Below, one piece after another: positions 1-8,810 of a DNA stretch of 64,000 nucleotides. Source of the DNA: Vallitalea sp. Lineage in GTDB: Bacteria > Bacillota > Clostridia > Lachnospirales > Vallitaleaceae. The notes under the pieces were generated by a model, which was not told where the DNA came from, did no database searches, and saw nothing but the letters and a program-made list of their open reading frames with translations. The translations under genes and the position numbers were made by a program. The first letter of the stretch is position 1, and each line of letters opens with the position of its first letter. The DNA lies in contig JAOASG010000071.1 in the NCBI GenBank assembly GCA_025210235.1, positions 62,001 to 126,000 on the forward strand, written 5' to 3'.

Positions 1-234
1 AGAATACAAAGGTTTTTTATTGCTTCCGCTAACGAGTGTACATTGGACAAGCAAGGAAGAATATTGATTCCTGTGCATCTTAGAGAATATTCTCTTTTGG
101 AAAAAGAAGTTATTTTTATAGGCGTTTCAAATAGAGTAGAAATATGGTCAAAAGAGAACTGGGATGAATATAACGTGGACGACGATATAGATATTAGTCA
201 ATTAGCAGAGGATATGGAAGATTTAGATATATGA
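1..234 (+). CDS. mraZ: Transcriptional regulator MraZ (5' truncated by the window edge)
   Basis: MraZ is the DNA-binding regulator that opens most dcw clusters. It forms rings of AbrB-like swapped-hairpin domains and binds repeats upstream of its own gene. Only the last 77 codons are present. The reading frame is open from base 1, so the N-terminal half lies outside the window. The visible part carries the second AbrB-like repeat, DKQGRILIP followed by LREY, and then the family segment GVSNRVEIWS. A TTG at 43 is inside this domain and is not the start. The stop at 232-234 is 22 bp before rsmH, as expected in a mraZ-rsmH operon. The promoter and MraZ boxes are not visible. Confidence 0.93.
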   Translation, partial: RIQRFFIASANECTLDKQGRILIPVHLREYSLLEKEVIFIGVSNRVEIWSKENWDEYNVDDDIDISQLAEDMEDLDI

Positions 235-256
235 GAATTAGAAAAGAGGGAATGTA

Positions 257-1201
257 ATGGTATTTGAACATAAGTCAGTACTATTAAATGAATGTTTAAA
301 TGGACTTAATATAAAATCTAATGGGATATATGTTGATGGAACTCTCGGTGGAGCTGGGCATTCATATAAAATATGTGAAAAATTAAATAATAATGGATTA
401 TTAATAGGTATTGACCAAGATGAAAATGCTATTGAAGCTAGTAAATTAAGATTAAAGGAATATGAAAGTATTATAAAAATACATAGAGCGAATTTTTCTG
501 AATTTGAAAGTGTATTAAATTTAGAAAATATTCAGAAAGTAGATGGTATTTTACTTGATCTTGGAGTATCATCTCATCAGTTAGATACAGCTGAAAGAGG
601 ATTTTCTTATATGAAAGACGCACCTCTTGACATGCGTATGGATAGAAGACAGGCATTAACAGCTGCAGATATGATTAATAATTATACTCAAGAAGAATTG
701 TATAAGATTATTAGAACATATGGTGAAGAAAAATGGGCATCAAGAATTGTTAAAAATATAGTATCAACGAGGGAAGTTTCACCTATCAAAACTACTTTTG
801 AATTAGTTGATATTATAAGAAAATCAATTCCTCAAAAAGCAATGAATAATGGTGGACATCCTGCAAAAAGAACATTTCAAGCTATTAGAATTGAATTAAA
901 TCAAGAATTAAATGTATTGAAAGATACAATAGATGTTATGATTGAAAGATTAAATAATGGTGGAAGATTGTGTATTATAACATTTCATTCTCTAGAAGAT
1001 AGAATTGTAAAAAGAGCTTTTAAAGATAATCAAGATCCTTGTACTTGCCCTCGTGATTTTCCAATTTGTGTTTGTAATAAAAAGTCTAAAGGTAAAATCA
1101 TAACTAGAAAACCTATAATAGCTACAGAGGAAGAATTAGATAATAATAGTAGATCAAGGAGTGCAAAACTTAGAATATTTGAGAAGGTTGAGGTGGATTA
1201 A
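257..1201 (+). CDS. rsmH: 16S rRNA (cytosine(1402)-N(4))-methyltransferase RsmH
   Basis: RsmH (MraW) N4-methylates C1402 in the decoding centre of 16S rRNA, using S-adenosylmethionine. The 314 residues match the family length. The SAM-binding glycine loop GTLGGAGH is at residues 28-35 and GIDQD at 51-55. The conserved LDLGVSSHQLD lies at 100-110, followed by RGFSY and PLDMRMD. The C-terminal half has HPAKRTFQAIRIELN and ITFHSLEDRIVK, then a Cys-rich strip (CTCP, CVC). The start ATG follows an AGAGGGA ribosome binding site. The stop abuts the ATG of the next gene, which indicates translational coupling. Confidence 0.97.
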   Translation: MVFEHKSVLLNECLNGLNIKSNGIYVDGTLGGAGHSYKICEKLNNNGLLIGIDQDENAIEASKLRLKEYESIIKIHRANFSEFESVLNLENIQKVDGILLDLGVSSHQLDTAERGFSYMKDAPLDMRMDRRQALTAADMINNYTQEELYKIIRTYGEEKWASRIVKNIVSTREVSPIKTTFELVDIIRKSIPQKAMNNGGHPAKRTFQAIRIELNQELNVLKDTIDVMIERLNNGGRLCIITFHSLEDRIVKRAFKDNQDPCTCPRDFPICVCNKKSKGKIITRKPIIATEEELDNNSRSRSAKLRIFEKVEVD

Positions 1202-1711
1202 ATGAATAAAGATTATCGCAATAATAATCCCTTTTATGTAGTTGGTAATAATGCAACAAAGTTAGAGCCAGATTATGATAATTTTAATAATGAAAATAAT
1301 AATATTCATAAAAGGGTAACTAAAAAAAGAAAAGTTAAGAAATATAAATATAAGATGAAAATTTTATTTTTATTATCATTAACTATGATGACATTTTTAG
1401 TTATGATTAAAACACAATCCATTGTTATGAGTAGATGCGATAATATTGTTCGACTAGAAAACCAACTTAATAACCTCAAGAAAAAAAATAAATTAATTGA
1501 AGAAAGTATTAATACTAATATTAATTTAGATAAAATATATGAAATTGCTACAACAAAACTTGGTATGGTAGTTCCTAATAAAAATCAAGTTAAAGAAATA
1601 AAAGTTAAAGAAAGTAGTTATACAGAACAGTTTGCAGAAATAACTGAATCTATAGAAGAAAGAGATAACATTTATAATATCTGGGGCTTTATCTTGTCAA
1701 ATGGAAGGTGA
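1202..1711 (+). CDS. ftsL: FtsL/DivIC-like septal cell division protein
   Basis: This is a small bitopic membrane protein in the ftsL position, between rsmH and the penicillin-binding proteins. A basic cytoplasmic N-terminus of about 50 residues, rich in Asn and Lys, precedes one hydrophobic segment at about residues 51-72. A short extracytoplasmic coiled coil follows (LENQLNNLKKKNK). The C-terminal pattern IYEIATTKLGMVVPNKNQV matches the LGM-x-P signature of FtsL/DivIC septum-formation proteins. These form a complex with FtsQ/DivIB and activate the septal synthases. The sequence is fast-evolving, so the FtsL name rests on position and architecture; DivIC-like is the alternative. The start ATG directly follows the rsmH stop. 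Confidence 0.82.
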   Translation: MNKDYRNNNPFYVVGNNATKLEPDYDNFNNENNNIHKRVTKKRKVKKYKYKMKILFLLSLTMMTFLVMIKTQSIVMSRCDNIVRLENQLNNLKKKNKLIEESINTNINLDKIYEIATTKLGMVVPNKNQVKEIKVKESSYTEQFAEITESIEERDNIYNIWGFILSNGR

Positions 1712-1716
1712 TATAG

Positions 1717-3606
1717 TTGAATAGCAGAGAAAGTTTTACATACAAAACGAAAAGGAATTTAATTGTCCTTTTCTTTATTTTTATTTTATGTTTATTACTA
1801 TTAGGATGTAGAATATATTCTCTAGTTGATAAACAGAGTGTTAATTACAAAAAAAAAGTACTATCTCAACATGTTAATGAAACTGTAAGATATAATAATC
1901 TTATTGAGCCCAAAAGGGGTATAATATATGATAGAAATGGAAGAATTCTAGCAGAAAGTAAAAGAGTTTATAAACTTATATTTGACCCAGCCGTATTATC
2001 AAGATGTAAGCAAGATGATATTGACAAAACAGTAGATTTTTTAGTTAATACATTTACTTATAATGAAAATGACTTAAGAGATCTATTGAAAAATAAATCA
2101 TATAGTAATTATGAAGTATTAGCTGAGGAGCTTAATTATAATCAAATCAGGAATGATTATGATGACATCGTTAATAGAAAATATTTAGGTATACATTTAA
2201 TTGAATCATATAAAAGAATATACCCTAATGATAATATGCTATCAGATGTACTAGGATTTGTTAATAAAAATAATCAAGGTAGCTGGGGTGTAGAAGAGAC
2301 TTATGAAGACTATTTAAGGGGAGAAGATGGCAGGGAATTTGGTGTTATTAATGAGGGAAATTATATACAGAATAAATATATTGAGGCTAAAAACGGTAAT
2401 GATGTAGTACTTACAGTGGATCAGACTATTCAATATTATGTAGAACAAGCTATTAATGAAAATCTTGAAACTAATCCTAAAAACATTTATGTTGTTGCAA
2501 CTAATCCTCAAAATGGTGAGGTGCTTGCAATGGCTAGTTACCCTAATTATAATTTAAATAATCCTTACGATTTAAAAGCATATCTTACTCAAGAAGAGAT
2601 TGAAAAAATGACCTTAGAAGAAAAATCAGTATTTTTAAATAGGTTATGGAGAAATTTTATTATCAGTGATACATATGAACCAGGCTCTACATATAAACCA
2701 TTTGTTTTTGCGGCAGCTCTGGAAGAACGGAAAGTAAGTGTAAATAATACATATAATTGTAGTGGAAGTAAAAAAATAAGTAATATAAATATTGCTTGTT
2801 GGAAATCAGAGGGACATGGTAAACAGACATTAGCACAAGCGCTAGAGAATTCATGTAATGTTGCGTTTATGGAAATAGGACAACAAATGGGCAAGGAAAT
2901 ATATTATAAATATCAACATCTATTTGGGTTTGGAACTAAGACCAATATAGATTTAATTGGTGAAGGAAGATCTGAATTACATGAACTTAAAGGAATTGGA
3001 CCTACTGAACTTGCAACTGGTTCATTTGGACAAGGCTTTAATATAACTCCTTTACAACTTATAACCTCATTTGGTTCTTTAATTAATGGGGGCTATCTAT
3101 ATGAACCTCATATTGTTAAAAAAATTGTTAATGAACGAGGAAATATTGTTAAGACAACTAAAGATAAAATTGTAAGGCAGGCTATAACATCAAAAACAGC
3201 ACAAATAACAAAAGAAGCACTTCATACTACAGTCGTGGATGGTACAGGTAAAAAAGTAAAAATAGAAGGATATGATATTGGAGGTAAAACAGGAACAGCA
3301 GAAAAATTACCTAGATCAGCAGAAAAATATATGGTATCATTTTTGGGATTTGCTCCAGTAAATAATCCACAAATAGCTTTATTAGTAATTGTAGATGAAC
3401 CAGAAGTAAAAAAACCCTCAAGTATATATGCTCAAAAAATATTTAAAAGTATAATGGAAAAAACACTTCCTTATTTGAATGTTTATCCAACAATAAATGA
3501 TGAACATGAAAATACACAAATAACAAATGTTAATGAAATTAATGAGAGTACACAAAGTAATGCTAATATAAATAGTGCTGATAAAGAAAATAATACAGAT
3601 GATTAA
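1717..3606 (+). CDS. Class B penicillin-binding transpeptidase (PBP2B/SpoVD family), without PASTA domain
   Basis: This is a D,D-transpeptidase that cross-links septal or spore peptidoglycan, anchored by one N-terminal transmembrane helix (about residues 14-34). A PBP-dimer domain containing RGIIYDRNGRILA is followed by the transpeptidase domain. The active-site motifs are complete: S324-T-Y-K327, S379-C-N and K524-T-G. The protein ends in a Glu/Asn/Thr-rich tail of about 35 residues and has no PASTA domain. The start is a TTG preceded by GGAAGGTG, 5 bp after the ftsL stop. It is the first of two adjacent paralogues. In Bacillus the equivalent pair is pbpB (division) and spoVD (cortex), so this copy may be the vegetative FtsI-type enzyme, but that assignment is inferred. 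Confidence 0.93.
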   Translation: MNSRESFTYKTKRNLIVLFFIFILCLLLLGCRIYSLVDKQSVNYKKKVLSQHVNETVRYNNLIEPKRGIIYDRNGRILAESKRVYKLIFDPAVLSRCKQDDIDKTVDFLVNTFTYNENDLRDLLKNKSYSNYEVLAEELNYNQIRNDYDDIVNRKYLGIHLIESYKRIYPNDNMLSDVLGFVNKNNQGSWGVEETYEDYLRGEDGREFGVINEGNYIQNKYIEAKNGNDVVLTVDQTIQYYVEQAINENLETNPKNIYVVATNPQNGEVLAMASYPNYNLNNPYDLKAYLTQEEIEKMTLEEKSVFLNRLWRNFIISDTYEPGSTYKPFVFAAALEERKVSVNNTYNCSGSKKISNINIACWKSEGHGKQTLAQALENSCNVAFMEIGQQMGKEIYYKYQHLFGFGTKTNIDLIGEGRSELHELKGIGPTELATGSFGQGFNITPLQLITSFGSLINGGYLYEPHIVKKIVNERGNIVKTTKDKIVRQAITSKTAQITKEALHTTVVDGTGKKVKIEGYDIGGKTGTAEKLPRSAEKYMVSFLGFAPVNNPQIALLVIVDEPEVKKPSSIYAQKIFKSIMEKTLPYLNVYPTINDEHENTQITNVNEINESTQSNANINSADKENNTDD

Positions 3607-3694
3607 TAGATAAATTTATTAAGATTCGTTTAAATTTAGCATATCATTTATGAAAAATCATACAATTATATAAAAGTTATGTTATGGTGAAATA

Positions 3695-5620
3695 ATGTTA
3701 AGAACAAAAACACATAATAGAAAAAGAACATTTTTAATTTGTTTTGTTTTTGTAATACTTTTGTTTATATTATGCTTTCGTATATTTTACATAATGGTTT
3801 TTAAAGCTGATTTTTTACAGGAAAAAGCTGAAGAACTACATAACCGAGAACGAGTTATTAAGTCAGAAAGAGGTAACATTATAGATAGAAATGGTATTCC
3901 TCTAGCGGTAAACAAATCAGTTAATTGTGTATCCGTTATACATAATCAAATTACAGATAAAGAAAAAGTAATAAATATTCTTTGTGATAAATTAGAATTA
4001 GAATATGATTTTGTTAAGAAAAAAGTTGAAAATAAAGTAGCACTTGAAAGAATAAAGATGAATGTAGAAAAAGAAATAGCAGATGAAATAAGAGAATATG
4101 ATTTGGATGGAGTTATAATTGATGAAGATTACAAAAGAATCTATCCATTTAGTACTTTAGCTTCTCATGTAATTGGTTTTGTTGGAAAAGATAATCAAGG
4201 AATTATAGGACTTGAGGTAAAATATGATAAATATTTAAAAGGTCAAGTAGGAATGATTTTAACAACGACTAATGCAAAAGGCATTGAAATAGAAAATATT
4301 GCAGAAGGTAGGAGAAAGCCAATACCAGGAGTTCACTTGGTTACTAGTATTGATGTAAATGTTCAAAAATATGCTGAACAGGCCCTTGAAAAAGTATTAA
4401 TTTCAAAAGAGGCTAAAAGAGGATCTATTATTGTTATGAATCCTCAAAATGGTGAAATATATGCAATGGCAAATAAGCCGCATTTTGATTTGAATGATCC
4501 TTTTAATTTAGGTGATTTAGAAATAGATTCAAGTGAACAAAAACAAGTAGTACTCAATCAAATATGGAGAAATTATTGTATTAATGATACTTATGAACCA
4601 GGGTCAACATTCAAAGTTGTTACAGCATCCGCAGGACTTGAAGAAAAAGTTGTAAAACTTGATGATACGTTTTATTGCCCTGGTTATAGTATTGTGGCAG
4701 ACAGAAGAATAAGATGTCATAAGGCAGGAGGTCACGGTTCTGAAACTTTCGTTCAAGGCGTACAAAACTCATGTAATCCAGTATTTATGGCTGTGGCAGA
4801 AAGACTAGGAGTTAATAGGTTTTTGAAATACTATGAAAAATTTGGGCTATTAGATAAGACAGGAATTGATCTTCCGGGTGAAGCTGTTAGTATAATGCAT
4901 AAAAAAGATAAGATTGGACCTGTAGAACTTGCAACTATGTCTTTTGGCCAATCTTTTCAAATTACTCCATTACAGCTTCTAAGAGCAGCATCTGGAGTTG
5001 TTAATGGAGGTACATTAGTAACTCCACATTTTGGAAAAGAGATAATTAATCAAGATGGAGATTTAATTGAAACTTTAAAATATGATAATTCAAGAAGGGC
5101 TATTAGCGAAGAAACTTCGAAGACAATGGCGCATATTTTAGAAACTGTTGTATCAGAAGGTACTGGTAGGAGATGTTACGTACCAGGTTACAAAGTTGGT
5201 GGCAAAACTGCAACTTCTGAAAAGCTTCCTAGAAGCAGTAACAAGTATATATCATCATTTTTAGGCTTCGCGCCAGCCGATAACCCAAAAGTAATTGCTC
5301 TTGTTTTAGTGGATGAACCAAAAGGTATATATTATGGTGGTACTGTTGCTGCACCAGTGATTAGAGAATTATATGAAAATATATTGCCATATATGAATAT
5401 TAATCCAAAATATGTTCAAAGAGATTTCGAAGAATTTAAAATTGGAGAAATTGCAATACCTAATTTAATAGGTGAAAACATAGGTGATGCTAAAAAATTA
5501 CTAAATAACTTAGAGGTTGAAGTAGTAAAACTAGGTCAAGGAGAAATAATTACTGAACAATTTCCATTACCAAATGATAAAGTAAACAGAGGTAGTAAAT
5601 TAATTCTCTATGCAGAATAA
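3695..5620 (+). CDS. spoVD: Class B penicillin-binding transpeptidase with C-terminal PASTA domain, SpoVD-like
   Basis: This is the second tandem paralogue. It has one N-terminal membrane helix (about residues 12-32), the dimer-domain motif RGNIIDRNGIPLA, a transpeptidase domain and one PASTA domain at about residues 585-641 (starts IPNLIGENIGDAKKLL). S304-T-F-K307 and S359-C-N are intact. The third motif reads K504-T-A-T-S rather than the usual KTG. I recall this KTATS form in other clostridial SpoVD-like proteins, so it need not mean loss of activity. One PASTA domain and the pairing with ftsW/spoVE suggest a SpoVD role in spore cortex synthesis. A division role cannot be excluded from sequence. 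The gap of 88 bp upstream is larger than elsewhere in the cluster. Confidence 0.9.
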   Translation: MLRTKTHNRKRTFLICFVFVILLFILCFRIFYIMVFKADFLQEKAEELHNRERVIKSERGNIIDRNGIPLAVNKSVNCVSVIHNQITDKEKVINILCDKLELEYDFVKKKVENKVALERIKMNVEKEIADEIREYDLDGVIIDEDYKRIYPFSTLASHVIGFVGKDNQGIIGLEVKYDKYLKGQVGMILTTTNAKGIEIENIAEGRRKPIPGVHLVTSIDVNVQKYAEQALEKVLISKEAKRGSIIVMNPQNGEIYAMANKPHFDLNDPFNLGDLEIDSSEQKQVVLNQIWRNYCINDTYEPGSTFKVVTASAGLEEKVVKLDDTFYCPGYSIVADRRIRCHKAGGHGSETFVQGVQNSCNPVFMAVAERLGVNRFLKYYEKFGLLDKTGIDLPGEAVSIMHKKDKIGPVELATMSFGQSFQITPLQLLRAASGVVNGGTLVTPHFGKEIINQDGDLIETLKYDNSRRAISEETSKTMAHILETVVSEGTGRRCYVPGYKVGGKTATSEKLPRSSNKYISSFLGFAPADNPKVIALVLVDEPKGIYYGGTVAAPVIRELYENILPYMNINPKYVQRDFEEFKIGEIAIPNLIGENIGDAKKLLNNLEVEVVKLGQGEIITEQFPLPNDKVNRGSKLILYAE

Positions 5621-5718
5621 AAAAATTATGGTAATATTAACATGTTATTAATCAGGTATATTATTTGAATACAAAATAAAACAAGGATTGCTTATAAAAT
5701 TAAATTGGAGGAGATTAT

Positions 5719-7173
5719 GTGAAACTACACGGACTACTTAAAAATATAAATTATAAAGTTTTACAAGGAAATGAAGATATTAATATTTCAAATATACAGT
5801 ATGATTCAAGAAAAGTTACCGAAAATAGTCTGTTTATATGTGTTAAAGGTTTTAAAGTTGATGGACATGATTTTGCTAAAAATGCAATACTTAAAGGTGC
5901 AAAAGCTCTTTTAGTTGAAGATGAAGTGGAATATATTAATGATAGTATTACTATAATTAAAGTGGAAAACACAAGAGAAGTTATGGCATATGTTGCTTCA
6001 AGATATTATAATAATCCATCAAATAAATTTCGATTAATTGGTATCACAGGTACTAATGGTAAGACATCTACCACTTTTCTAACAAAAGGAATTATTGAAG
6101 AATATAAGAAAAAGACAGGACTTATTGGAACTAATGAAAATAGAATTGGAGATAAAATATTAAAATCTAAGAGAACTACTCCCGAGGCTCTTGAACTACA
6201 AGAACTTTTCTATAATATGGTACAGGAAAATGTAAATGGAGTTATTATGGAGGTTTCTTCTCATTCCCTTGAATTACATCGAGTTGATGGGTGTAGGTTT
6301 GATGTTGGAGTTTATACAAATCTTACTCTTGATCATTTAGATTTCCATAAAACTATGGAAAATTATAGAGATGCTAAGCTAAAACTTTTCATGATGTGTG
6401 AAAAAGGAGTTATTAATTTAGATGATCAATATGGTAAATATATGATTGAAAATGGAACTTGCAAAGAATATATTACTTATGGAATTAATAATGAAGATGC
6501 TGATTTAAATGCCATGGATTTAGATATAGATATTAATGGAGCTACCTTTAGCATTATATATAATGAAATAGTATATAAAGTTAAACTAGCTACACCAGGC
6601 AAGTTTAGTGTATATAACGCCCTTGCAGCTATGGGTGCTTGTTTAGCTCTTGGTATTCCAATGGACATAATTATTAAAGGCTTAGAAAAAAACAAAGGAA
6701 TTAGAGGTAGATTTCAAGCTTTTACAAGTGATACAAATTATACAGTTATTGTTGATTATGCTCATGCACCTGATGGACTTTTAAATGTACTTCAATCAAT
6801 AAAAGAATTTGCTGATAAAAAGATTATAACAGTGTTTGGCTGTGGTGGGGATAGAGATAGAAGCAAACGACCTATTATGGGTGAAATAGCAGGTAACAAC
6901 TCTGATTATTGTGTTATCACATCAGATAATCCAAGAACAGAAAATCCTTTATCTATAATAGAAGAAATAGAAGTAGGAATGAAAAAAACTAGTTGTAAAT
7001 ATGAAACAGTAGTAGATAGATTAAAAGGCATACAAACTGCCCTTTCTATGGCAAAAGAAGGGGATGTTATTTTAATAGCAGGTAAAGGACATGAAGATTA
7101 TCAAATACTTAATGATGGAATAATTCATTTTGATGATGCAGAAGTAGTTAAAGAATATTTAAATATGGACTAA
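5719..7173 (+). CDS. murE: UDP-N-acetylmuramoyl-L-alanyl-D-glutamate--2,6-diaminopimelate ligase MurE
   Basis: MurE adds the third residue of the stem peptide to UDP-MurNAc-L-Ala-D-Glu, consuming ATP in the cytoplasm. The ATP loop GTNGKTS is at residues 111-117, and TTPEALELQ and EVSSHSLEL follow. The substrate signature D403-N-P-R is the meso-diaminopimelate type. Lysine-adding enzymes usually lack the Arg, so the peptidoglycan should be mDAP-based. The start is a GTG at 5719 with GGAGGAG five bases upstream. The ATG two bases earlier is followed at once by TGA and cannot serve. The 484-residue length is typical. Confidence 0.96.
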   Translation: MKLHGLLKNINYKVLQGNEDINISNIQYDSRKVTENSLFICVKGFKVDGHDFAKNAILKGAKALLVEDEVEYINDSITIIKVENTREVMAYVASRYYNNPSNKFRLIGITGTNGKTSTTFLTKGIIEEYKKKTGLIGTNENRIGDKILKSKRTTPEALELQELFYNMVQENVNGVIMEVSSHSLELHRVDGCRFDVGVYTNLTLDHLDFHKTMENYRDAKLKLFMMCEKGVINLDDQYGKYMIENGTCKEYITYGINNEDADLNAMDLDIDINGATFSIIYNEIVYKVKLATPGKFSVYNALAAMGACLALGIPMDIIIKGLEKNKGIRGRFQAFTSDTNYTVIVDYAHAPDGLLNVLQSIKEFADKKIITVFGCGGDRDRSKRPIMGEIAGNNSDYCVITSDNPRTENPLSIIEEIEVGMKKTSCKYETVVDRLKGIQTALSMAKEGDVILIAGKGHEDYQILNDGIIHFDDAEVVKEYLNMD

Positions 7174-7179
7174 TATTAG

Positions 7180-7240
7180 GTAATTGCAAAACTCTTAATA
7201 AGAATTTTTAAGATTAACAAAATGGGAGTTTTGCAATTAC
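7180..7240. repeat. Perfect 15-bp inverted repeat between murE and murF
   Basis: GTAATTGCAAAACTC at 7180-7194 is the exact reverse complement of GAGTTTTGCAATTAC at 7226-7240, with a 31-base AT-rich loop. No T-run follows the right arm, so it is not a standard intrinsic terminator. It fills most of the 102-bp gap between two genes that should be co-transcribed. It may be an mRNA processing or stability hairpin or a small palindromic repeat. Confidence 0.8.
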
Positions 7241-7275
7241 TTAACTAAATATTACCGAAAGGAAATGAGTAATAA

Positions 7276-8673
7276 ATGAAGCAGATTCAGTTAGAAGTAA
7301 TTGCCCAGAAAATCAATGGGAATATTATTAATAGACATTTGCTTATAAATGATATAATATATAATGATATTTCTATTGATTCAAGAACTATAGGAGTAAA
7401 TGATATATTTATTCCTATAAAAGGAGAAAACTTTGATGGGCATGACTTTATAGATATAGCATATAAAAATGGTGCTTGTATTTGTTTTACAGAGGATGAA
7501 GCCTTAATACCGTCTAATAAAGTAGGTATATTTGTTGAGGATACAGGGCAAGCGCTTAAAGATTTTGCTAAGCATTATCTTAGTTTATTCAACATACCTG
7601 TTATAGCCGTTACAGGGAGTGTTGGGAAAACGAGTTGTAAGGAAATGATATCTTCTGTACTAAGTGCAAAATATCTTGTTCATAAAACTAGTGGTAATTT
7701 CAATAATGAAATTGGACTTCCACTAACAATTTTTAAATTAAATGAAGAACATGACTTAATTGTTTTAGAAATGGGTATGAATCATTATGGTGAACTTCAT
7801 AGATTAAGTGAGATTGCTAGTCCTGATATAGCTGTAATAACTAATATTGGTGAAGCGCATATTGAATATTTTGGTTCTAAGGACGGCATTTTAAAAGCAA
7901 AAAGTGAAATACTTGATTTCTTAAAAAAAGATGGTTTGGTGATATTAAATGGAGATGATCCATACCTTAGAAAATTACAGAATAGAATTTCTTTTAAGAC
8001 GTTAACTTTTGGTTTTCAAAAGAATAATGATTTATGCGTAGCAGAACATTCTGATTTAGGATGGGATGGTATACAAGCAAGAATTAATGGTTTTAATAAG
8101 GAATTTAATATTAAAGTAGATACACTTGGTAAGCATATGTTATATAATATATTACCAGCTATAATTATTGGCAATTATTTAGATATGACTATTTCTCAAA
8201 TAGAGCGAGGAGCATTAAAATATAAGCCTTCCAAAATGAGAATGAACAAGCTTATTCTTGGGGAAGGGATTGTTGTTATTAATGATGCATATAATGCAAG
8301 TATAGATTCAATGGAATCGGCGCTTGAAACGCTATCAACTTTAAGTACTAGAGGTAGGAAAATTGCTATATTAGGAGATATGTTTGAACTAGGAGAACAC
8401 TCTGAAACTGCTCACAGAAAAGTTGGAGAAATAGCATCTAATAAAGAAATTGACATTTTAATTTGTGTAGGTAATGACGCAAAATATATTTATGAGAGTG
8501 CTAATTACTATGGCTTAGATAAAAATAAAACAATGCATTTTAAAGACAAAAAAGATCTAATTGATAACATAAGTAATATATTTATGAAAAATGATACTAT
8601 AATTATTAAAGGTTCTAGAGGTATGCATCTTGAAATAATTATAGAGACATTACAAAAAATGTTTCCTAGTTAA
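7276..8673 (+). CDS. murF: UDP-N-acetylmuramoyl-tripeptide--D-alanyl-D-alanine ligase MurF
   Basis: MurF adds D-Ala-D-Ala to the UDP-MurNAc-tripeptide, completing the cytoplasmic pentapeptide precursor. The Mur-ligase ATP loop appears as GSVGKTS (residues 114-120), the variant typical of MurF. It is followed by the family motif KTSGNFNNEIGLPLT and by LEMGMNHYGE. The C-terminal domain carries INDAYNAS and GDMFELGEHS, both characteristic. The 465 residues are close to the usual length. The ATG is preceded by AAAGGAAATG at a slightly long spacing. It is separated from murE by a palindromic spacer but is presumably in the same operon. Confidence 0.96.
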   Translation: MKQIQLEVIAQKINGNIINRHLLINDIIYNDISIDSRTIGVNDIFIPIKGENFDGHDFIDIAYKNGACICFTEDEALIPSNKVGIFVEDTGQALKDFAKHYLSLFNIPVIAVTGSVGKTSCKEMISSVLSAKYLVHKTSGNFNNEIGLPLTIFKLNEEHDLIVLEMGMNHYGELHRLSEIASPDIAVITNIGEAHIEYFGSKDGILKAKSEILDFLKKDGLVILNGDDPYLRKLQNRISFKTLTFGFQKNNDLCVAEHSDLGWDGIQARINGFNKEFNIKVDTLGKHMLYNILPAIIIGNYLDMTISQIERGALKYKPSKMRMNKLILGEGIVVINDAYNASIDSMESALETLSTLSTRGRKIAILGDMFELGEHSETAHRKVGEIASNKEIDILICVGNDAKYIYESANYYGLDKNKTMHFKDKKDLIDNISNIFMKNDTIIIKGSRGMHLEIIIETLQKMFPS

Positions 8674-8810
8674 AAATCAATAAAAGGAATTTTCGATGAT
8701 CTCAGTTAAAAGTGTATAATTTGTAATAGAGATAAAAATATAAATAAAATTGGTAGTTAAAATCATTTAAGATATAACTATTAATAGAGAAATATGAAGA
8801 GGTGGAACTT

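Noticed and set aside
43..234. Short TTG-started ORF as a stand-alone gene
   Set aside because: The same frame is open to base 1 and encodes the second domain of MraZ, so it is the end of a truncated mraZ and not a small gene.
2589..2894. Minus-strand ORFs of 60-156 codons across the window (for example here, 13209-13553 and 17422-17892)
   Set aside because: They lie antisense within strongly conserved genes, have biased composition (Ser, Ile, Phe, Leu from complementing AT-rich codons), no ribosome binding sites and no recognisable motifs.
5204..5212. KTA in place of KTG as a sign of a dead PBP
   Set aside because: The rest of the active site (SxxK and SCN) and the full length are intact, and I recall the KTATS form in other clostridial SpoVD-like proteins.
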